Positions 25,974 to 34,497 of a DNA stretch of 64,000 bases are shown here, in pieces. The notes under the pieces are model-generated. The model saw only the letters and a program-made list of their open reading frames with translations. It made no database searches and was not told the DNA's origin. The DNA is from Nitrospira sp. CG24C. Lineage in GTDB: Bacteria > Nitrospirota > Nitrospiria > Nitrospirales > Nitrospiraceae. Made by a program: the position numbers and the translations under genes. How positions within the stretch are numbered: the stretch's first letter is position 1; every line of letters begins with the position of its first letter. Location: assembly GCA_002869885.2 (NCBI GenBank), contig NEWR02000007.1, forward strand, positions 34,753 to 98,752, given 5' to 3'.

Positions 25974-26104
25974 CAGGATGCTGAAACAACCCGCCAACGG
26001 AAGAAGACCGTTTTTTTGGTTTATTTGGTTTGTCTTGTTTATTTGGCTAAACCAGACAGACCAGATGAACCAGATAAACAAAACAAACCAGTTTGAGCAT
26101 CCTG
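25974..26104. repeat. TGGTT-type 9-nt-unit palindrome, copy E, with terminal inverted repeats
   Basis: The most complete copy. Ends CAGGATGCTGAAAC (25974-25987) and GTTTGAGCATCCTG (26091-26104) are inverted with one mismatch. Between them lie the shoulder GCCAACGGAAGAAGACCG, one arm (TATTTGGTT, TGTCTTGTT, TATTTGGCT) and the opposite arm, whose minus-strand units are TGTTTTGTT, TATCTGGTT, CATCTGGTC and TGTCTGGTT. It lies in a divergent gap, unlike most other copies, and runs opposite to copy A. Confidence 0.85.
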
Positions 26105-26156
26105 CGTGAGTGTGCTGTCATTGCCCAGACGGATAGATTTACATCGAGTTTTAGTT

Positions 26157-26186
26157 GATCCTGTAATCAATTGTGATTACAGGATC
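26157..26186. promoter_or_regulatory. Perfect 30-nt palindrome before the oxidoreductase gene
   Basis: GATCCTGTAATCA and its exact complement flank the 4-nt centre ATTG, 11 nt before the annotated ATG. It could be a dimeric repressor operator or an mRNA hairpin at the ribosome-binding region. No T-run follows, so it does not look like a terminator. Confidence 0.6.
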
Positions 26187-26197
26187 TTCCCCTCACG

Positions 26198-27190
26198 ATG
26201 GATGTGATGACTATGCCCCTTAGAATCGGTCTCATCGGCGCCGGCAGGCATGGTAGCCGGTATATCCAGCATCTTCTGCATGATTTGCCAGGGGTAAGCC
26301 TTGCCGCTCTCTGCCGGAAACGGATCGGGGAGAGACTGCCTTCGCTTCCAATGACAGAGATCCCTGTCTATGGGGACTATCGTGCTTTGATTGCCGATCC
26401 AACGGTAGAGGCCATTGTAGTGGTGACCTCTCCGGCGCTCTGTCTAGAGATCTGTCTGGAAGCTGTGAAGGCGCGGAAGCCAATCCTCATTGAAAAGCCA
26501 TTAGCACCGACAGGACGAGAAGCGCGAGTGATGGTGGCGGCGGCAGAGGAGGCAGGCTTGTTGCTGATGACCGCACAGACCTTGCGTTTCGATTCGTCTA
26601 TTCTACTTTTGAAGGAACATTTGCCGGAGATCGGTCAGTTTCGGTACGCCACTTTCACCAGCCGGATTGAAACGAAAGCCAGTGCCCATGTTCGCTCACC
26701 GATGCCAGGTCAGCGCGGAGCACTCTTGGAATTTGGGGTTCATCTCTTGGATCTGGTGCCCTTTCTTACCGGCGAAGAAGTGGTCGCCGTCCGCTGCGAG
26801 TTGGACCAGCTTCCGAGCGTGGCGCCGGAGACGATGGCGATCGTGCAGGCACAGACTACAAGCGGCCTGCGATGCATCCTCGACGTTGCACGAGTCGAAG
26901 CGGGGCGGATTGCTCGAACGGAGTGGGTGGGTACGAAGGGGCAGATCGCCGCTGATTGGTTTCATCAGCGGGTGAGTGGGGTCATTGGTGATAGCGCTCC
27001 TGTGGAATGGGATGTCCAGCCGCAGCAGACGATCCTTGCCACGCTCCGCGCCTTTCTCCATGCCATTGAAACGAACAGCCCGCCGCCTATTACCGGGCGC
27101 GATGGTTGTCGAGCCGTCGAGGTGGCCGACGCCTGCTACCGTTCGGCAGAGCTTGGCGGGGCCACGGTTAGCGTCGCATCTCTTCGTTAG
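26198..27190 (+). CDS. Gfo/Idh/MocA family oxidoreductase
   Basis: The 330-residue protein has an N-terminal Rossmann domain with the nucleotide motif RIGLIGAGRHGSRY. It is followed by VVVTSPALCLEICLEAV and the family EKPLAPT motif carrying the conserved lysine. The C-terminal domain includes LLEFGVHLLDLVPFLTG with the usual GxHxxD pattern and ends GCRAVEVADACYRSAE. Family members oxidise or reduce sugars, inositols or similar with NAD(P). The substrate cannot be told. ATGs at 26198, 26207 and 26213 are all possible; the conserved part begins at the third. The gene is probably monocistronic. Confidence 0.85.
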   Translation: MDVMTMPLRIGLIGAGRHGSRYIQHLLHDLPGVSLAALCRKRIGERLPSLPMTEIPVYGDYRALIADPTVEAIVVVTSPALCLEICLEAVKARKPILIEKPLAPTGREARVMVAAAEEAGLLLMTAQTLRFDSSILLLKEHLPEIGQFRYATFTSRIETKASAHVRSPMPGQRGALLEFGVHLLDLVPFLTGEEVVAVRCELDQLPSVAPETMAIVQAQTTSGLRCILDVARVEAGRIARTEWVGTKGQIAADWFHQRVSGVIGDSAPVEWDVQPQQTILATLRAFLHAIETNSPPPITGRDGCRAVEVADACYRSAELGGATVSVASLR

Positions 27191-27243
27191 AAGAGATCGC
27201 CGCCTGTCGCGCTTTTCCCGCCCGCCTCGCCCGTCTCGCTGAG
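27191..27243. repeat. One-armed GC-rich 9-nt-unit array in a convergent junction
   Basis: Read on the minus strand it is AGCGAGACG, GGCGAGGCG, GGCGGGAAA, AGCGCGACA, GGCGGC, matching the units of the palindrome at 5588-5723. It fills the entire gap between the oxidoreductase stop and the Lrp-type gene stop. Confidence 0.7.
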
Positions 27244-27480
27244 TTATGCGTCGGCGACGATATGCGTATCTGTTTCTTCCACTCCCTCGACTTGATGGAT
27301 TTTTGTAATCACCACATCCGAGAGGGCTCGCTCGTCCGAGACTGCGATGAACAGAATAATGTCCGGACGTCCGAAGCAGGAGTGGGCTTGTTCGACGCCG
27401 GCTAGGCGTTTAAGTGTTTGTAGTACATCTTTTGTCTTCCCGGCCTTGACCTTGATCAGGATATAAGCTTTTGTTGCCAT
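27244..27480 (-). CDS. Lrp/AsnC ligand-binding (RAM) domain protein
   Basis: The 78-residue protein is a stand-alone RAM domain: AYILIKVKAGKTKDVLQTL, GVEQAHSCFGRPDIILFI and ITKIHQVEGVEETDTHIV. It has no helix-turn-helix. Such small proteins form oligomers that bind amino acids or other small ligands and may act as sensors. GGGAGG precedes the ATG at 27480, which was preferred over an in-frame start 12 codons upstream. It is a single gene. Confidence 0.88.
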   Translation of the reverse strand: MATKAYILIKVKAGKTKDVLQTLKRLAGVEQAHSCFGRPDIILFIAVSDERALSDVVITKIHQVEGVEETDTHIVADA

Positions 27481-27519
27481 TGAGTCCTCCCTGTTGCAGT
27501 TATTTCCCTTCGCCAAATA

Positions 27520-27628
27520 CCCCGTAGATTGCTACGGGGATGAAGGCGAGGAGAACCCTCCGTGCCTTGGCGAAGGAGGGTAGTGGCTTCGCAGAATTTT
27601 GCAAGATACCCCGCAGCTCGCTGCGGGG
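27520..27628. repeat. Pair of related 20-nt hairpins
   Basis: CCCCGTAG-ATTG-CTACGGGG (27520-27539) and CCCCGCAG-CTCG-CTGCGGGG (27609-27628) are both preceded by ATA or AGATA. Compensated changes (T/A to C/G) keep the stem intact. Between them is another small inverted pair, CCCTCC/GGAGGG. They lie in the tandem gap between two minus-strand genes. Confidence 0.7.
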
Positions 27629-27662
27629 GGCTTCATTGTGTGCTGCCCGGCATCTCCCGCCG

Positions 27663-28250
27663 TCATTGCGCAAATATCTGATGCATGTTCTGCCCCCGTT
27701 GTTCCAGGGCCGTCCTTGCTTTCGTAACAAGTCCCATCAAGACATCAAAATCTGCAGGACTGACGTTGAATTGGCCGAAGCCAGGCGTCAACCGCTCTCG
27801 CTGATCAATCGCCGTAACGCCCCACTGTTCACTCAGCGCCTCAAGCGTATTCGACGTCCAGCCTGTTGAGCGGAATCGAGACGCGGCTTCGTTTGCATCG
27901 CTGCCCTTCTGTGCCGCAAATGCGTGACCCAACAATGTTTGCACAGCCGGATCACTGCTCTTTAGAAACACCGATTGAAATTGGATGACCGACTTGATGA
28001 CACGATTCGCTTCGGGAGTCCCTTCGGGTGGAAGCACATTGGCATCTTGCAGCGTTGCAAGGACGGCCATCGCTGCTCCAACTGGTCCGGATGGGGTGAT
28101 TGCATGGCCAGGCATTTGGGCCAAGATCGGACTGCTTGTCCCAATGATCAAGCCACCAAGGAGTACACACACCGGCATTGGGCCGGGCGACAGGAAGTGT
28201 GAGGCATGTACTACCAGGTTTGATCGTAAGGAGAGAGGCTGGATAGGCAT
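27663..28250 (-). CDS. Secreted hypothetical protein
   Basis: The 195-residue protein has an N-terminal hydrophobic segment (PVCVLLGGLIIGTSSPILA) that looks like a signal peptide with an extended n-region. A start at a later Met (PMPVCVL) would shorten it. The mature part is mainly helical: PEANRVIKSVIQFQSVFLKS, LLGHAFAAQKGSDANEAASR and DFDVLMGLVTKARTALEQRG. I recognise no family. Periplasmic location is inferred. It is divergent from comM. Confidence 0.6.
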   Translation of the reverse strand: MPIQPLSLRSNLVVHASHFLSPGPMPVCVLLGGLIIGTSSPILAQMPGHAITPSGPVGAAMAVLATLQDANVLPPEGTPEANRVIKSVIQFQSVFLKSSDPAVQTLLGHAFAAQKGSDANEAASRFRSTGWTSNTLEALSEQWGVTAIDQRERLTPGFGQFNVSPADFDVLMGLVTKARTALEQRGQNMHQIFAQ

Positions 28251-28312
28251 GGGGGGAGATTATACAGAAGGGGAGAGGAGGGTGCTAGCGGTTGGATGGC
28301 CTTAGAACGACT

Positions 28313-28332
28313 GGGAAATGGAACCATTTCCC
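28313..28332. promoter_or_regulatory. Short perfect palindrome upstream of comM
   Basis: GGGAAATGG-AA-CCATTTCCC sits about 80 nt before the comM start in a divergent gap and is followed by the partial unit CCATTTTCC. It could be an operator or a short-unit repeat; no T-run is present. Confidence 0.45.
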
Positions 28333-28413
28333 GCCATTTTCCATTGTTTCGATTGCAACGATTCGAAGCGGTTCCTATAATCCACCAGCTCCAGGCCTTG
28401 GACCGGAATACTC

Positions 28414-29943
28414 ATGCTCGCAAAAGTTCTGAGTGCGGCACTCGTCGGTATCGATGCGCATTTGATCGACGTAGAAGTCGATATTGCCGGAGGGCTTCCA
28501 CAGTTCTCAGTTGTCGGCCTGCCAGATACCATCGTGAGGGAGAGCCGCGATCGCGTCCGTTCCGCGCTCAAGAATACGGGCTTCCATTTTCCGGCAAAAA
28601 AAATCACAGTGAACCTTGCTCCCGCAGGAATTAAGAAAGAAGGGGCTGGGCTCGATCTGGCCATTGCCATTGGGATTCTCGTCGCAGAGGATGTTATTCC
28701 TTTCCAGAATGTGCAAAACCGAGTCTGTATCGGAGAACTCTCATTGGACGGACATATCAAGGCGATTACCGGCGCCTTATCCATCGGGATTGCCTGCCGG
28801 CCCAACTATAGTTTGCTCTTGCCGGCTCAGAACAGCCTGGAGGCAGCCGTGGTGCAGGGTGTGACGGCCTATCCGCTTCATACGCTCCCCGAGGCGGTGG
28901 GATTTCTCAATGGTACGGTTTCGCTGGAGCCGGCTCACGTAGACCGGGACAGATTTTTCACCACTCGTCCGGTGGAGGATGACGACTACGGCGATGTGAA
29001 GGGACAGGACCATGCAAAGCGCGCCCTGGAGATCGCTGCAGCTGGAGGGCACAATCTTTTGATGGTAGGACCGCCCGGATCCGGCAAGACCATGTTGGCG
29101 AAACGTCTGCCGACGATACTTCCCCTCATGGAACCGGACGAGGCGATCGAGACGACCCGGGTCCATAGCGTATCCGGGCAGTTACCCGCGAATCATCCTC
29201 TGCTGACGATTCGTCCCTTTCGCGCTCCGCACCACAGTATTTCCGATGCAGGACTTATCGGAGGCGGAACAGTTCCTCGGCCTGGAGAAGTGTCCTTGGC
29301 GCATAATGGCGTGTTGTTCTTGGACGAATCCCCGGAGTTTCGCCGTCCCGTTCTGGACGGATTGCGGCAACCGCTGGAAGACGGGCATGTGACCCTGACC
29401 AGGGCCAGCGGCTCGCTCCGCTACCCCGCCCGATTTATGTTGATCGCTGCGATGAATCCCTGCCCCTGCGGATACTACGGAGATCGCACGCGTGAATGTG
29501 TCTGCAGTCCCCAGCAGATTCGCCGTTATCGAGCCAAATTGTCCGGGCCGCTTCAAGACCGAATCGATATGCATATCGAAGTTCCGCCGGTCTCCGTGAG
29601 AGACTTGCACGATCGTGGTCCTGCGCCGGAAAGTTCCGCCATGATTCGTTCGCGCGTCCTGGAGGCGCGTGATCGGCAGCGCCACCGGTATCGTCATGAC
29701 GGGATTCACTCGAATGCGCAGTTGAAGCCGCGGCTCCTAAAGCGGTATTGTGGTTTGGAAACGCCGGCTCAAGAGTTGCTGGAACAGGCGTTGACGAAAC
29801 TCGGATTATCCGCTCGGGCTCACGGGCGCATTGTGCGTGTGGCGAGAACCATCGCAGATCTTGCAGGCTCTGATAAGATTGAGCTGCTGCATGTGGCGGA
29901 AGCGATTCAATATCGCAGCCTCGATCGCCGAATGGAGTTTTGA
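28414..29943 (+). CDS. comM: YifB/ComM family magnesium-chelatase-like AAA+ ATPase
   Basis: The 509-residue protein has the N-terminal ChlI/Lon-like domain (ALVGIDAHLIDVEVDIAGGL, PQFSVVGLPD), then AAA+ motifs: Walker A GPPGSGKTMLAKRL near 218, Walker B VLFLDESPEF and the conserved ALRYPA-like segment SLRYPARFMLIAAMNPCPCG. ComM is a hexameric helicase that promotes branch migration during natural transformation in some bacteria. Length and motif content are typical. The next small gene follows after 9 nt and may be co-transcribed. Confidence 0.93.
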   Translation: MLAKVLSAALVGIDAHLIDVEVDIAGGLPQFSVVGLPDTIVRESRDRVRSALKNTGFHFPAKKITVNLAPAGIKKEGAGLDLAIAIGILVAEDVIPFQNVQNRVCIGELSLDGHIKAITGALSIGIACRPNYSLLLPAQNSLEAAVVQGVTAYPLHTLPEAVGFLNGTVSLEPAHVDRDRFFTTRPVEDDDYGDVKGQDHAKRALEIAAAGGHNLLMVGPPGSGKTMLAKRLPTILPLMEPDEAIETTRVHSVSGQLPANHPLLTIRPFRAPHHSISDAGLIGGGTVPRPGEVSLAHNGVLFLDESPEFRRPVLDGLRQPLEDGHVTLTRASGSLRYPARFMLIAAMNPCPCGYYGDRTRECVCSPQQIRRYRAKLSGPLQDRIDMHIEVPPVSVRDLHDRGPAPESSAMIRSRVLEARDRQRHRYRHDGIHSNAQLKPRLLKRYCGLETPAQELLEQALTKLGLSARAHGRIVRVARTIADLAGSDKIELLHVAEAIQYRSLDRRMEF

Positions 29944-29952
29944 GGATTCCCT

Positions 29953-30168
29953 GTGTTACCGAGTGTAAAAGTCTTTCTCTGGTGGTTCATTGTCGGCGCC
30001 ACCATGGCGCTGGCTGTGATCATGCTGCAGGGCGGCATTCGGGAAGCCATGCAAGCGCAGGGGTCCGTGTGGGAACTCAAATTGGTCGAGCTGTTCACGA
30101 CCATCATGGGAGGGGGGCTGCTCGGCGGATGTATCGCGTTGATTCTGGATCGCATTAAGAAGTCATAA
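29953..30168 (+). CDS. Small two-helix membrane protein
   Basis: The 71-residue frame starts with GTG 9 nt after the comM stop. It has two hydrophobic helices (VFLWWFIVGATMALAVIML and MGGGLLGGCIALILD) and a basic C-terminus (RIKKS). I do not recognise it. The tight spacing to comM and the clean membrane pattern support a real gene. Confidence 0.6.
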   Translation: MLPSVKVFLWWFIVGATMALAVIMLQGGIREAMQAQGSVWELKLVELFTTIMGGGLLGGCIALILDRIKKS

Positions 30169-30205
30169 CGAATGATACGCACAACAGTATGAAATGAGGC
30201 CATAG

Positions 30206-30631
30206 ATGGATGTGGAAGTAGGTTCGAATCTTTATCGTAACACCGACGGGATGATTGAAATCGAGGGGGTTCCGCAAATTCAGGTGGCGCTAAAACCGGT
30301 TACTGGCTCCCTGCTCGTGAATTTTGCCCTGTTCAACGCGGATGGGAAAGTGACGGCGAAGCTCAACGACAGCACTCTGATGGTCAACGAGAAGCGTGCC
30401 TACGAAGTGAATAAGACTCCGAAGAGCCTGTTGCTCACCCATCTGGCTTCGGGAACCGTGATCTTACAGATGTCCGTCAAGGCGCCTGACGTGGTGGCCT
30501 TTACGAAAGGGGAGTTCCATACGATCAAAGGCCATGTGCTCCAGGTGTCTTCCGAAGAATGGAAAATCGACAAGTTGCGCGCCAGCGGCACAACGCAAGA
30601 TCTAAAAGGCGGGTCCGTCGTCTTGGGCTGA
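30206..30631 (+). CDS. Hypothetical beta-rich protein
   Basis: The 141-residue product has no signal peptide and alternates short strands: GMIEIEGVPQIQVALKPVTG, LLVNFALFNADGKVTAKLND and FTKGEFHTIKGHVLQVSS. I recognise no family. It lies 37 nt after the small membrane gene and just before the palindrome shared with the convergent clpB gene. The coding call rests on length, composition and position. Confidence 0.6.
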   Translation: MDVEVGSNLYRNTDGMIEIEGVPQIQVALKPVTGSLLVNFALFNADGKVTAKLNDSTLMVNEKRAYEVNKTPKSLLLTHLASGTVILQMSVKAPDVVAFTKGEFHTIKGHVLQVSSEEWKIDKLRASGTTQDLKGGSVVLG

Positions 30632-30636
30632 AGCGT

Positions 30637-30732
30637 CTTGTTCATTTGGTCTATCTGGTCTATTCGGTCTGTCTCGTGTGTTTGGTCGAACGAAACTAAC
30701 CAGATGAACCAGATAGACCGAATAGACCGGTA
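30637..30732. repeat. TGGTT-type 9-nt-unit palindrome, copy F, in a convergent junction
   Basis: The left arm has units TATCTGGTC and TATTCGGTC. The loop is GGTCGAACGAAACTAACC, and the right arm read on the minus strand gives TATTCGGTC, TATCTGGTT and CATCTGGTT. The units of the two arms pair one by one. It occupies the gap between the hypothetical gene and clpB, ending 9 nt from the clpB stop. Confidence 0.88.
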
Positions 30733-30741
30733 TTCCGCCTG

Positions 30742-33336
30742 TTAGCCTGCGACCGTTGGCACGATGACGATCTGCCGGTCTTTCAGTTCTACGGTTGCCG
30801 TGTCTCCATCACGCAATTCACCCTTGACCAACTGACGCGCCATCGGTGTTTCAATCTCCTGCTGGATCAATCGCTTTAAGGGCCTCGCTCCATAGGCCGG
30901 ATCGTACCCACGCTCACCCAAATGCCGTAAGGCCGCCGGCGTCACGATTAGGGTGATTCGCCGCTCTGTCAATCGTGTCCGTAGCCTTTCAAGTTGAATC
31001 TCCACAATCTTAGTGAGCTGTTCCGTCTCCAGCGCATGGAATACCACCGTCTCGTCGATTCGGTTCAAGAACTCAGGACGGAAATGTTCTCGTAATTCCG
31101 CCATGACGAGAGCACAGACTTCGTTATAGGAAGCATGCCGTTGTTGTGCCTCAAGAATCTGCGGGCTACCGATGTTCGACGTCATGATCAACACCGTGTT
31201 CTTGAAATCAACAGTTCGACCCTGAGAGTCCGTCAGTCGTCCGTCGTCCAAGACTTGCAGCAAGACATTGAAGACGTCGTGGTGGGCTTTTTCGATCTCG
31301 TCGAACAGGATAACGGAAAACGGCCGCCGCCGAACCGCTTCAGTCAATTGACCACCTTCCTCATAGCCGATATAGCCTGGCGGGGCTCCGATCAGCCGGG
31401 CCACGGTGTGTTTCTCCATGTACTCAGACATATCGATTCGAATCAGGTTGGCGTCGTCATCGAAAAGTGTCGCGGCAAGGGTCCGTGCCAACTCGGTTTT
31501 CCCCACTCCAGTCGGACCAAGGAAGAGAAACGAACCAATGGGCCGATTCGGATCTTTGATGCCGGAACGAGCGCGGAGGACCGCATCTGCGACAGCCTGC
31601 ACTGCTTCTTCCTGGCCGACCACCCGCTGATGGAGCATCTCGCCCAGCTTGAGGAGTTTTTCTGTCTCACCTTCGACCAGCCTGGAGACGGGGATCCCAG
31701 TCCAGCGACTCACGATAGCGGCGATATCGTCTTCATCGACCTCTTCTTTGAGCAGCCGGCTTTCTCCCTGTTTCTTGCCGAGCTGTTCCTGCTCTAACGC
31801 GAGTTCCCGCTCAAGGCGCGGCAACTCTCCGTATCGTAGTTCTGCAACACGATTGAGATCATAGGCCCGTTCCGCGCGCTCCATCGTCTGCTTCACTTCC
31901 TCCATTGCAGCGCGAGTCTTGCGTAGCCGTGCCACCGAGGCCTTTTCGGAATCCCATCGGGTCTTGAGCGTATTCAGATCGTGTTGCTTTTCGCTCAACT
32001 CAAGCTCCAGTGTCGCCAGCCGCGCCTGACTGGCTTGGTCCTGTTCTTTCCTTAAGGCCTCCCGCTCGATCTCAAGCTGCATCACCTTGCGCGAGACCTC
32101 ATCGAGTTCTGCCGGCAAACTATCGATTTCCGTACGCAGCCGGGCCGCTGATTCATCGACCAGATCGATGGCTTTGTCCGGGAGAAAGCGATCGGCGATA
32201 TACCGGTTCGAAAGTTTCGCTGCGGCGACCAGCGCAGCATCTTTTATGCGCACGCCATGGTGCACTTCGTAGCGCTCCTTAAGCCCGCGCAAAATGGAGA
32301 TGGTATCCTCCACCGATGGCTGATCGACCAGTACCGTTTGGAACCGACGTTCCAATGCGGCATCCTTCTCGATATGTTTCCGATACTCATCGAGTGTGGT
32401 CGCGCCGATCAAATGCAATTCGCCTCGGGCCAGCATGGGCTTGAGCAGATTGGCGGCGTCCATCGCTCCTTCTGCTGCGCCTGCTCCTACAACCGTATGC
32501 AGCTCATCGATGAAGAGCAAGATTTGTCCCTCGGCCGCCTGCACCTCTTTCAGGACAGCTTTCAATCGTTCCTCAAATTCGCCCCGAAACTTTGCGCCGG
32601 CCACCAACGATCCCATGTCGAGGGTGATGACGCGCTTTTTCTTGAGCCCTTCAGGGACATCACCCTTGATAATACGAATGGCCAGCCCTTCGACGATGGC
32701 GGTTTTTCCGACTCCTGGTTCGCCGATGAGTACCGGGTTGTTCTTGGTGCGTCGTGAGAGAATTTGTATGACGCGGCGAATTTCTTCATCGCGCCCGATG
32801 ACGGGGTCTAACTTTCCTTGCCCGGCTAGCAGGGTGAGGTCGCGGCCATATTTCTCCAACGCCTGGTAGGTGCCTTCCGGATCTTGGCTCGTGACGCGCT
32901 GAGAGCCTCGTATTTGTTGCAGGGCGCCCAAGAGCCGTTCCTTCGTCAGACCGAGTTTCTTGAAGACGCCCCCCTCTTGAACCATGGCAAGGACGACATG
33001 CTCGACACTGAGATAGTCGTCTTTTAACGTTCGTTGTTCGTCTTCGGCTTTGGTCAAGACCTGACTCAGCCGCGAGGCGACATGGAGTTGTCCGGGACTT
33101 GCCCCGGCGCCTTGAACTTGAGGCAGTTTGGCGAGGGCCTGTTCTACTGCCTGGCGAATGGAAGGGACTGATAATCCTGCCTGTTCGAGGAGAGAGGAGG
33201 CGAGACCTCCATCCTGTTCCACAAACGCAAGCAGAAGATGTTCCACATCAATCCCCTGATGGCTGCGCCTTGCAGCATGAGACGACGCGGTCTGGAGCGC
33301 TTCTTGTAATTTGACTGTCATGCGGTTCATATCCAT
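30742..33336 (-). CDS. clpB: ATP-dependent chaperone ClpB
   Basis: The 864-residue protein is a complete Hsp104/ClpB disaggregase. The N-terminal Clp repeat domain comes first, then NBD1 with Walker A GEPGVGKT and the [18 protein letters not shown] region, then the middle-domain coiled coil (about 410-530) and NBD2 with [33 protein letters not shown] and [19 protein letters not shown]. With DnaK it rescues aggregated proteins after stress. AGGAG precedes the ATG. No heat-shock operator (CIRCE) or sigma-32 promoter was recognised upstream. Confidence 0.97.
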   Translation of the reverse strand: MDMNRMTVKLQEALQTASSHAARRSHQGIDVEHLLLAFVEQDGGLASSLLEQAGLSVPSIRQAVEQALAKLPQVQGAGASPGQLHVASRLSQVLTKAEDEQRTLKDDYLSVEHVVLAMVQEGGVFKKLGLTKERLLGALQQIRGSQRVTSQDPEGTYQALEKYGRDLTLLAGQGKLDPVIGRDEEIRRVIQILSRRTKNNPVLIGEPGVGKTAIVEGLAIRIIKGDVPEGLKKKRVITLDMGSLVAGAKFRGEFEERLKAVLKEVQAAEGQILLFIDELHTVVGAGAAEGAMDAANLLKPMLARGELHLIGATTLDEYRKHIEKDAALERRFQTVLVDQPSVEDTISILRGLKERYEVHHGVRIKDAALVAAAKLSNRYIADRFLPDKAIDLVDESAARLRTEIDSLPAELDEVSRKVMQLEIEREALRKEQDQASQARLATLELELSEKQHDLNTLKTRWDSEKASVARLRKTRAAMEEVKQTMERAERAYDLNRVAELRYGELPRLERELALEQEQLGKKQGESRLLKEEVDEDDIAAIVSRWTGIPVSRLVEGETEKLLKLGEMLHQRVVGQEEAVQAVADAVLRARSGIKDPNRPIGSFLFLGPTGVGKTELARTLAATLFDDDANLIRIDMSEYMEKHTVARLIGAPPGYIGYEEGGQLTEAVRRRPFSVILFDEIEKAHHDVFNVLLQVLDDGRLTDSQGRTVDFKNTVLIMTSNIGSPQILEAQQRHASYNEVCALVMAELREHFRPEFLNRIDETVVFHALETEQLTKIVEIQLERLRTRLTERRITLIVTPAALRHLGERGYDPAYGARPLKRLIQQEIETPMARQLVKGELRDGDTATVELKDRQIVIVPTVAG

Positions 33337-33466
33337 CGGATCTCTCCTTCAGGCTTAATAGTCTGTGCTGTCACATTCACATAAGCATAGGAATAGGAGA
33401 AGTCAACCTCTCACGAGGAGGTGAGGACGGCTTGACCCAAGAAGTACCAGCAGACTATTGTCTTTC

Positions 33467-34288
33467 ATGTCACGTGTTCTGACTGAAACACTCTTGCTCT
33501 ATCGGAGCGCCTTCCAGAAAACTGGACAGTCCCTTGTCCGGGGCTGGATGACCATAGTCGCCGTGGTGGGGTTTGGATTTCTGTTGATGCTCGCTACCCA
33601 GATTGCCTCTCCGCTCGGCATGGTTGGCGGCTTTCTGCTCGGTGCAGTGAATGCGCTTCTGGTTGGCGCCACTCTGAGCTTGGTTGAGCAATCGATTAGC
33701 CATGCACGGGCGCTTACCATCAAGGATCTTGTTGCCAGCGTCGGGCATTACTTTTGGGATGTCATCGGCATTGGGTTTATCCTATGGCTGCCGCTGATGG
33801 CCCTCGATCTGAGTATGCAGGCAAACCCGTATGGGCAACTTATATCCTATGCAGCCCTGTTGCTCCTCTTTCTCTTATTGAACCCGGCGCCTGAAATTAT
33901 TTATCAAGTCCGGCATGATTCCCCGCTCGAGGTGCTCAAGACTTCGTACGAGTTCGTCCTTGAGAATTGGATTGAATGGTTTCTTCCTTTTGCGATTATC
34001 TTGATTCCCATCGTCCTCTCGCCCACTGGGCTGCAATCGTTTTTTTCCCTCTCCAGCCGCGTGGGGAGGGGGGCAGGTTTGGACTTTTCCCAGGTTCTCG
34101 TATTGCCATTTACGATCCTCGGTGGTTGGCTGGATTACGTGGGAATTCCTTCCTCAGTCGGCTGGTATCTTGGGTTACTCTTCACACCACCACTTGCCGT
34201 CGCGATGTTGTTGTTTCGTGGCCATCTCTTTGCATCGTTACATGGGGTGTCACGGCGCCAACGCCGGTTTGCCTCGTCAGTCAAGTAG
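33467..34288 (+). CDS. Multi-pass membrane protein, unknown function
   Basis: The 273-residue protein has about five or six hydrophobic segments, including GWMTIVAVVGFGFLLMLAT, ASPLGMVGGFLLGAVNALLV, GFILWLPLMALDL, LISYAALLLLFLLLNPAPEI and EWFLPFAIILIPIVL. A conserved-looking NPAPEIIYQVRHDSPLEVLK follows one helix. I do not recognise the family. A TTG three codons upstream is also possible; ATG 33467 was chosen. No good ribosome site is visible. It is divergent from clpB. Confidence 0.65.
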   Translation: MSRVLTETLLLYRSAFQKTGQSLVRGWMTIVAVVGFGFLLMLATQIASPLGMVGGFLLGAVNALLVGATLSLVEQSISHARALTIKDLVASVGHYFWDVIGIGFILWLPLMALDLSMQANPYGQLISYAALLLLFLLLNPAPEIIYQVRHDSPLEVLKTSYEFVLENWIEWFLPFAIILIPIVLSPTGLQSFFSLSSRVGRGAGLDFSQVLVLPFTILGGWLDYVGIPSSVGWYLGLLFTPPLAVAMLLFRGHLFASLHGVSRRQRRFASSVK

Positions 34289-34497
34289 GGAAGAGCTTTC
34301 GTGTAGGTAAGAAGATCTTCCGTCTCTCCTGCTTGGAAGCCGCTCAAACCTCCTAGCCCGATTGATCCGTCTAAAGGGCCTCATGATGCATGAGAGAATT
34401 TGTTTGGCTGATTCCTTGAGTCAACAGGGGAAATAGTGTATGGAATTGCATACAGTTTCTACAATTATTCTTAAAACTCAAGGCTAAGAAAGCGCTT

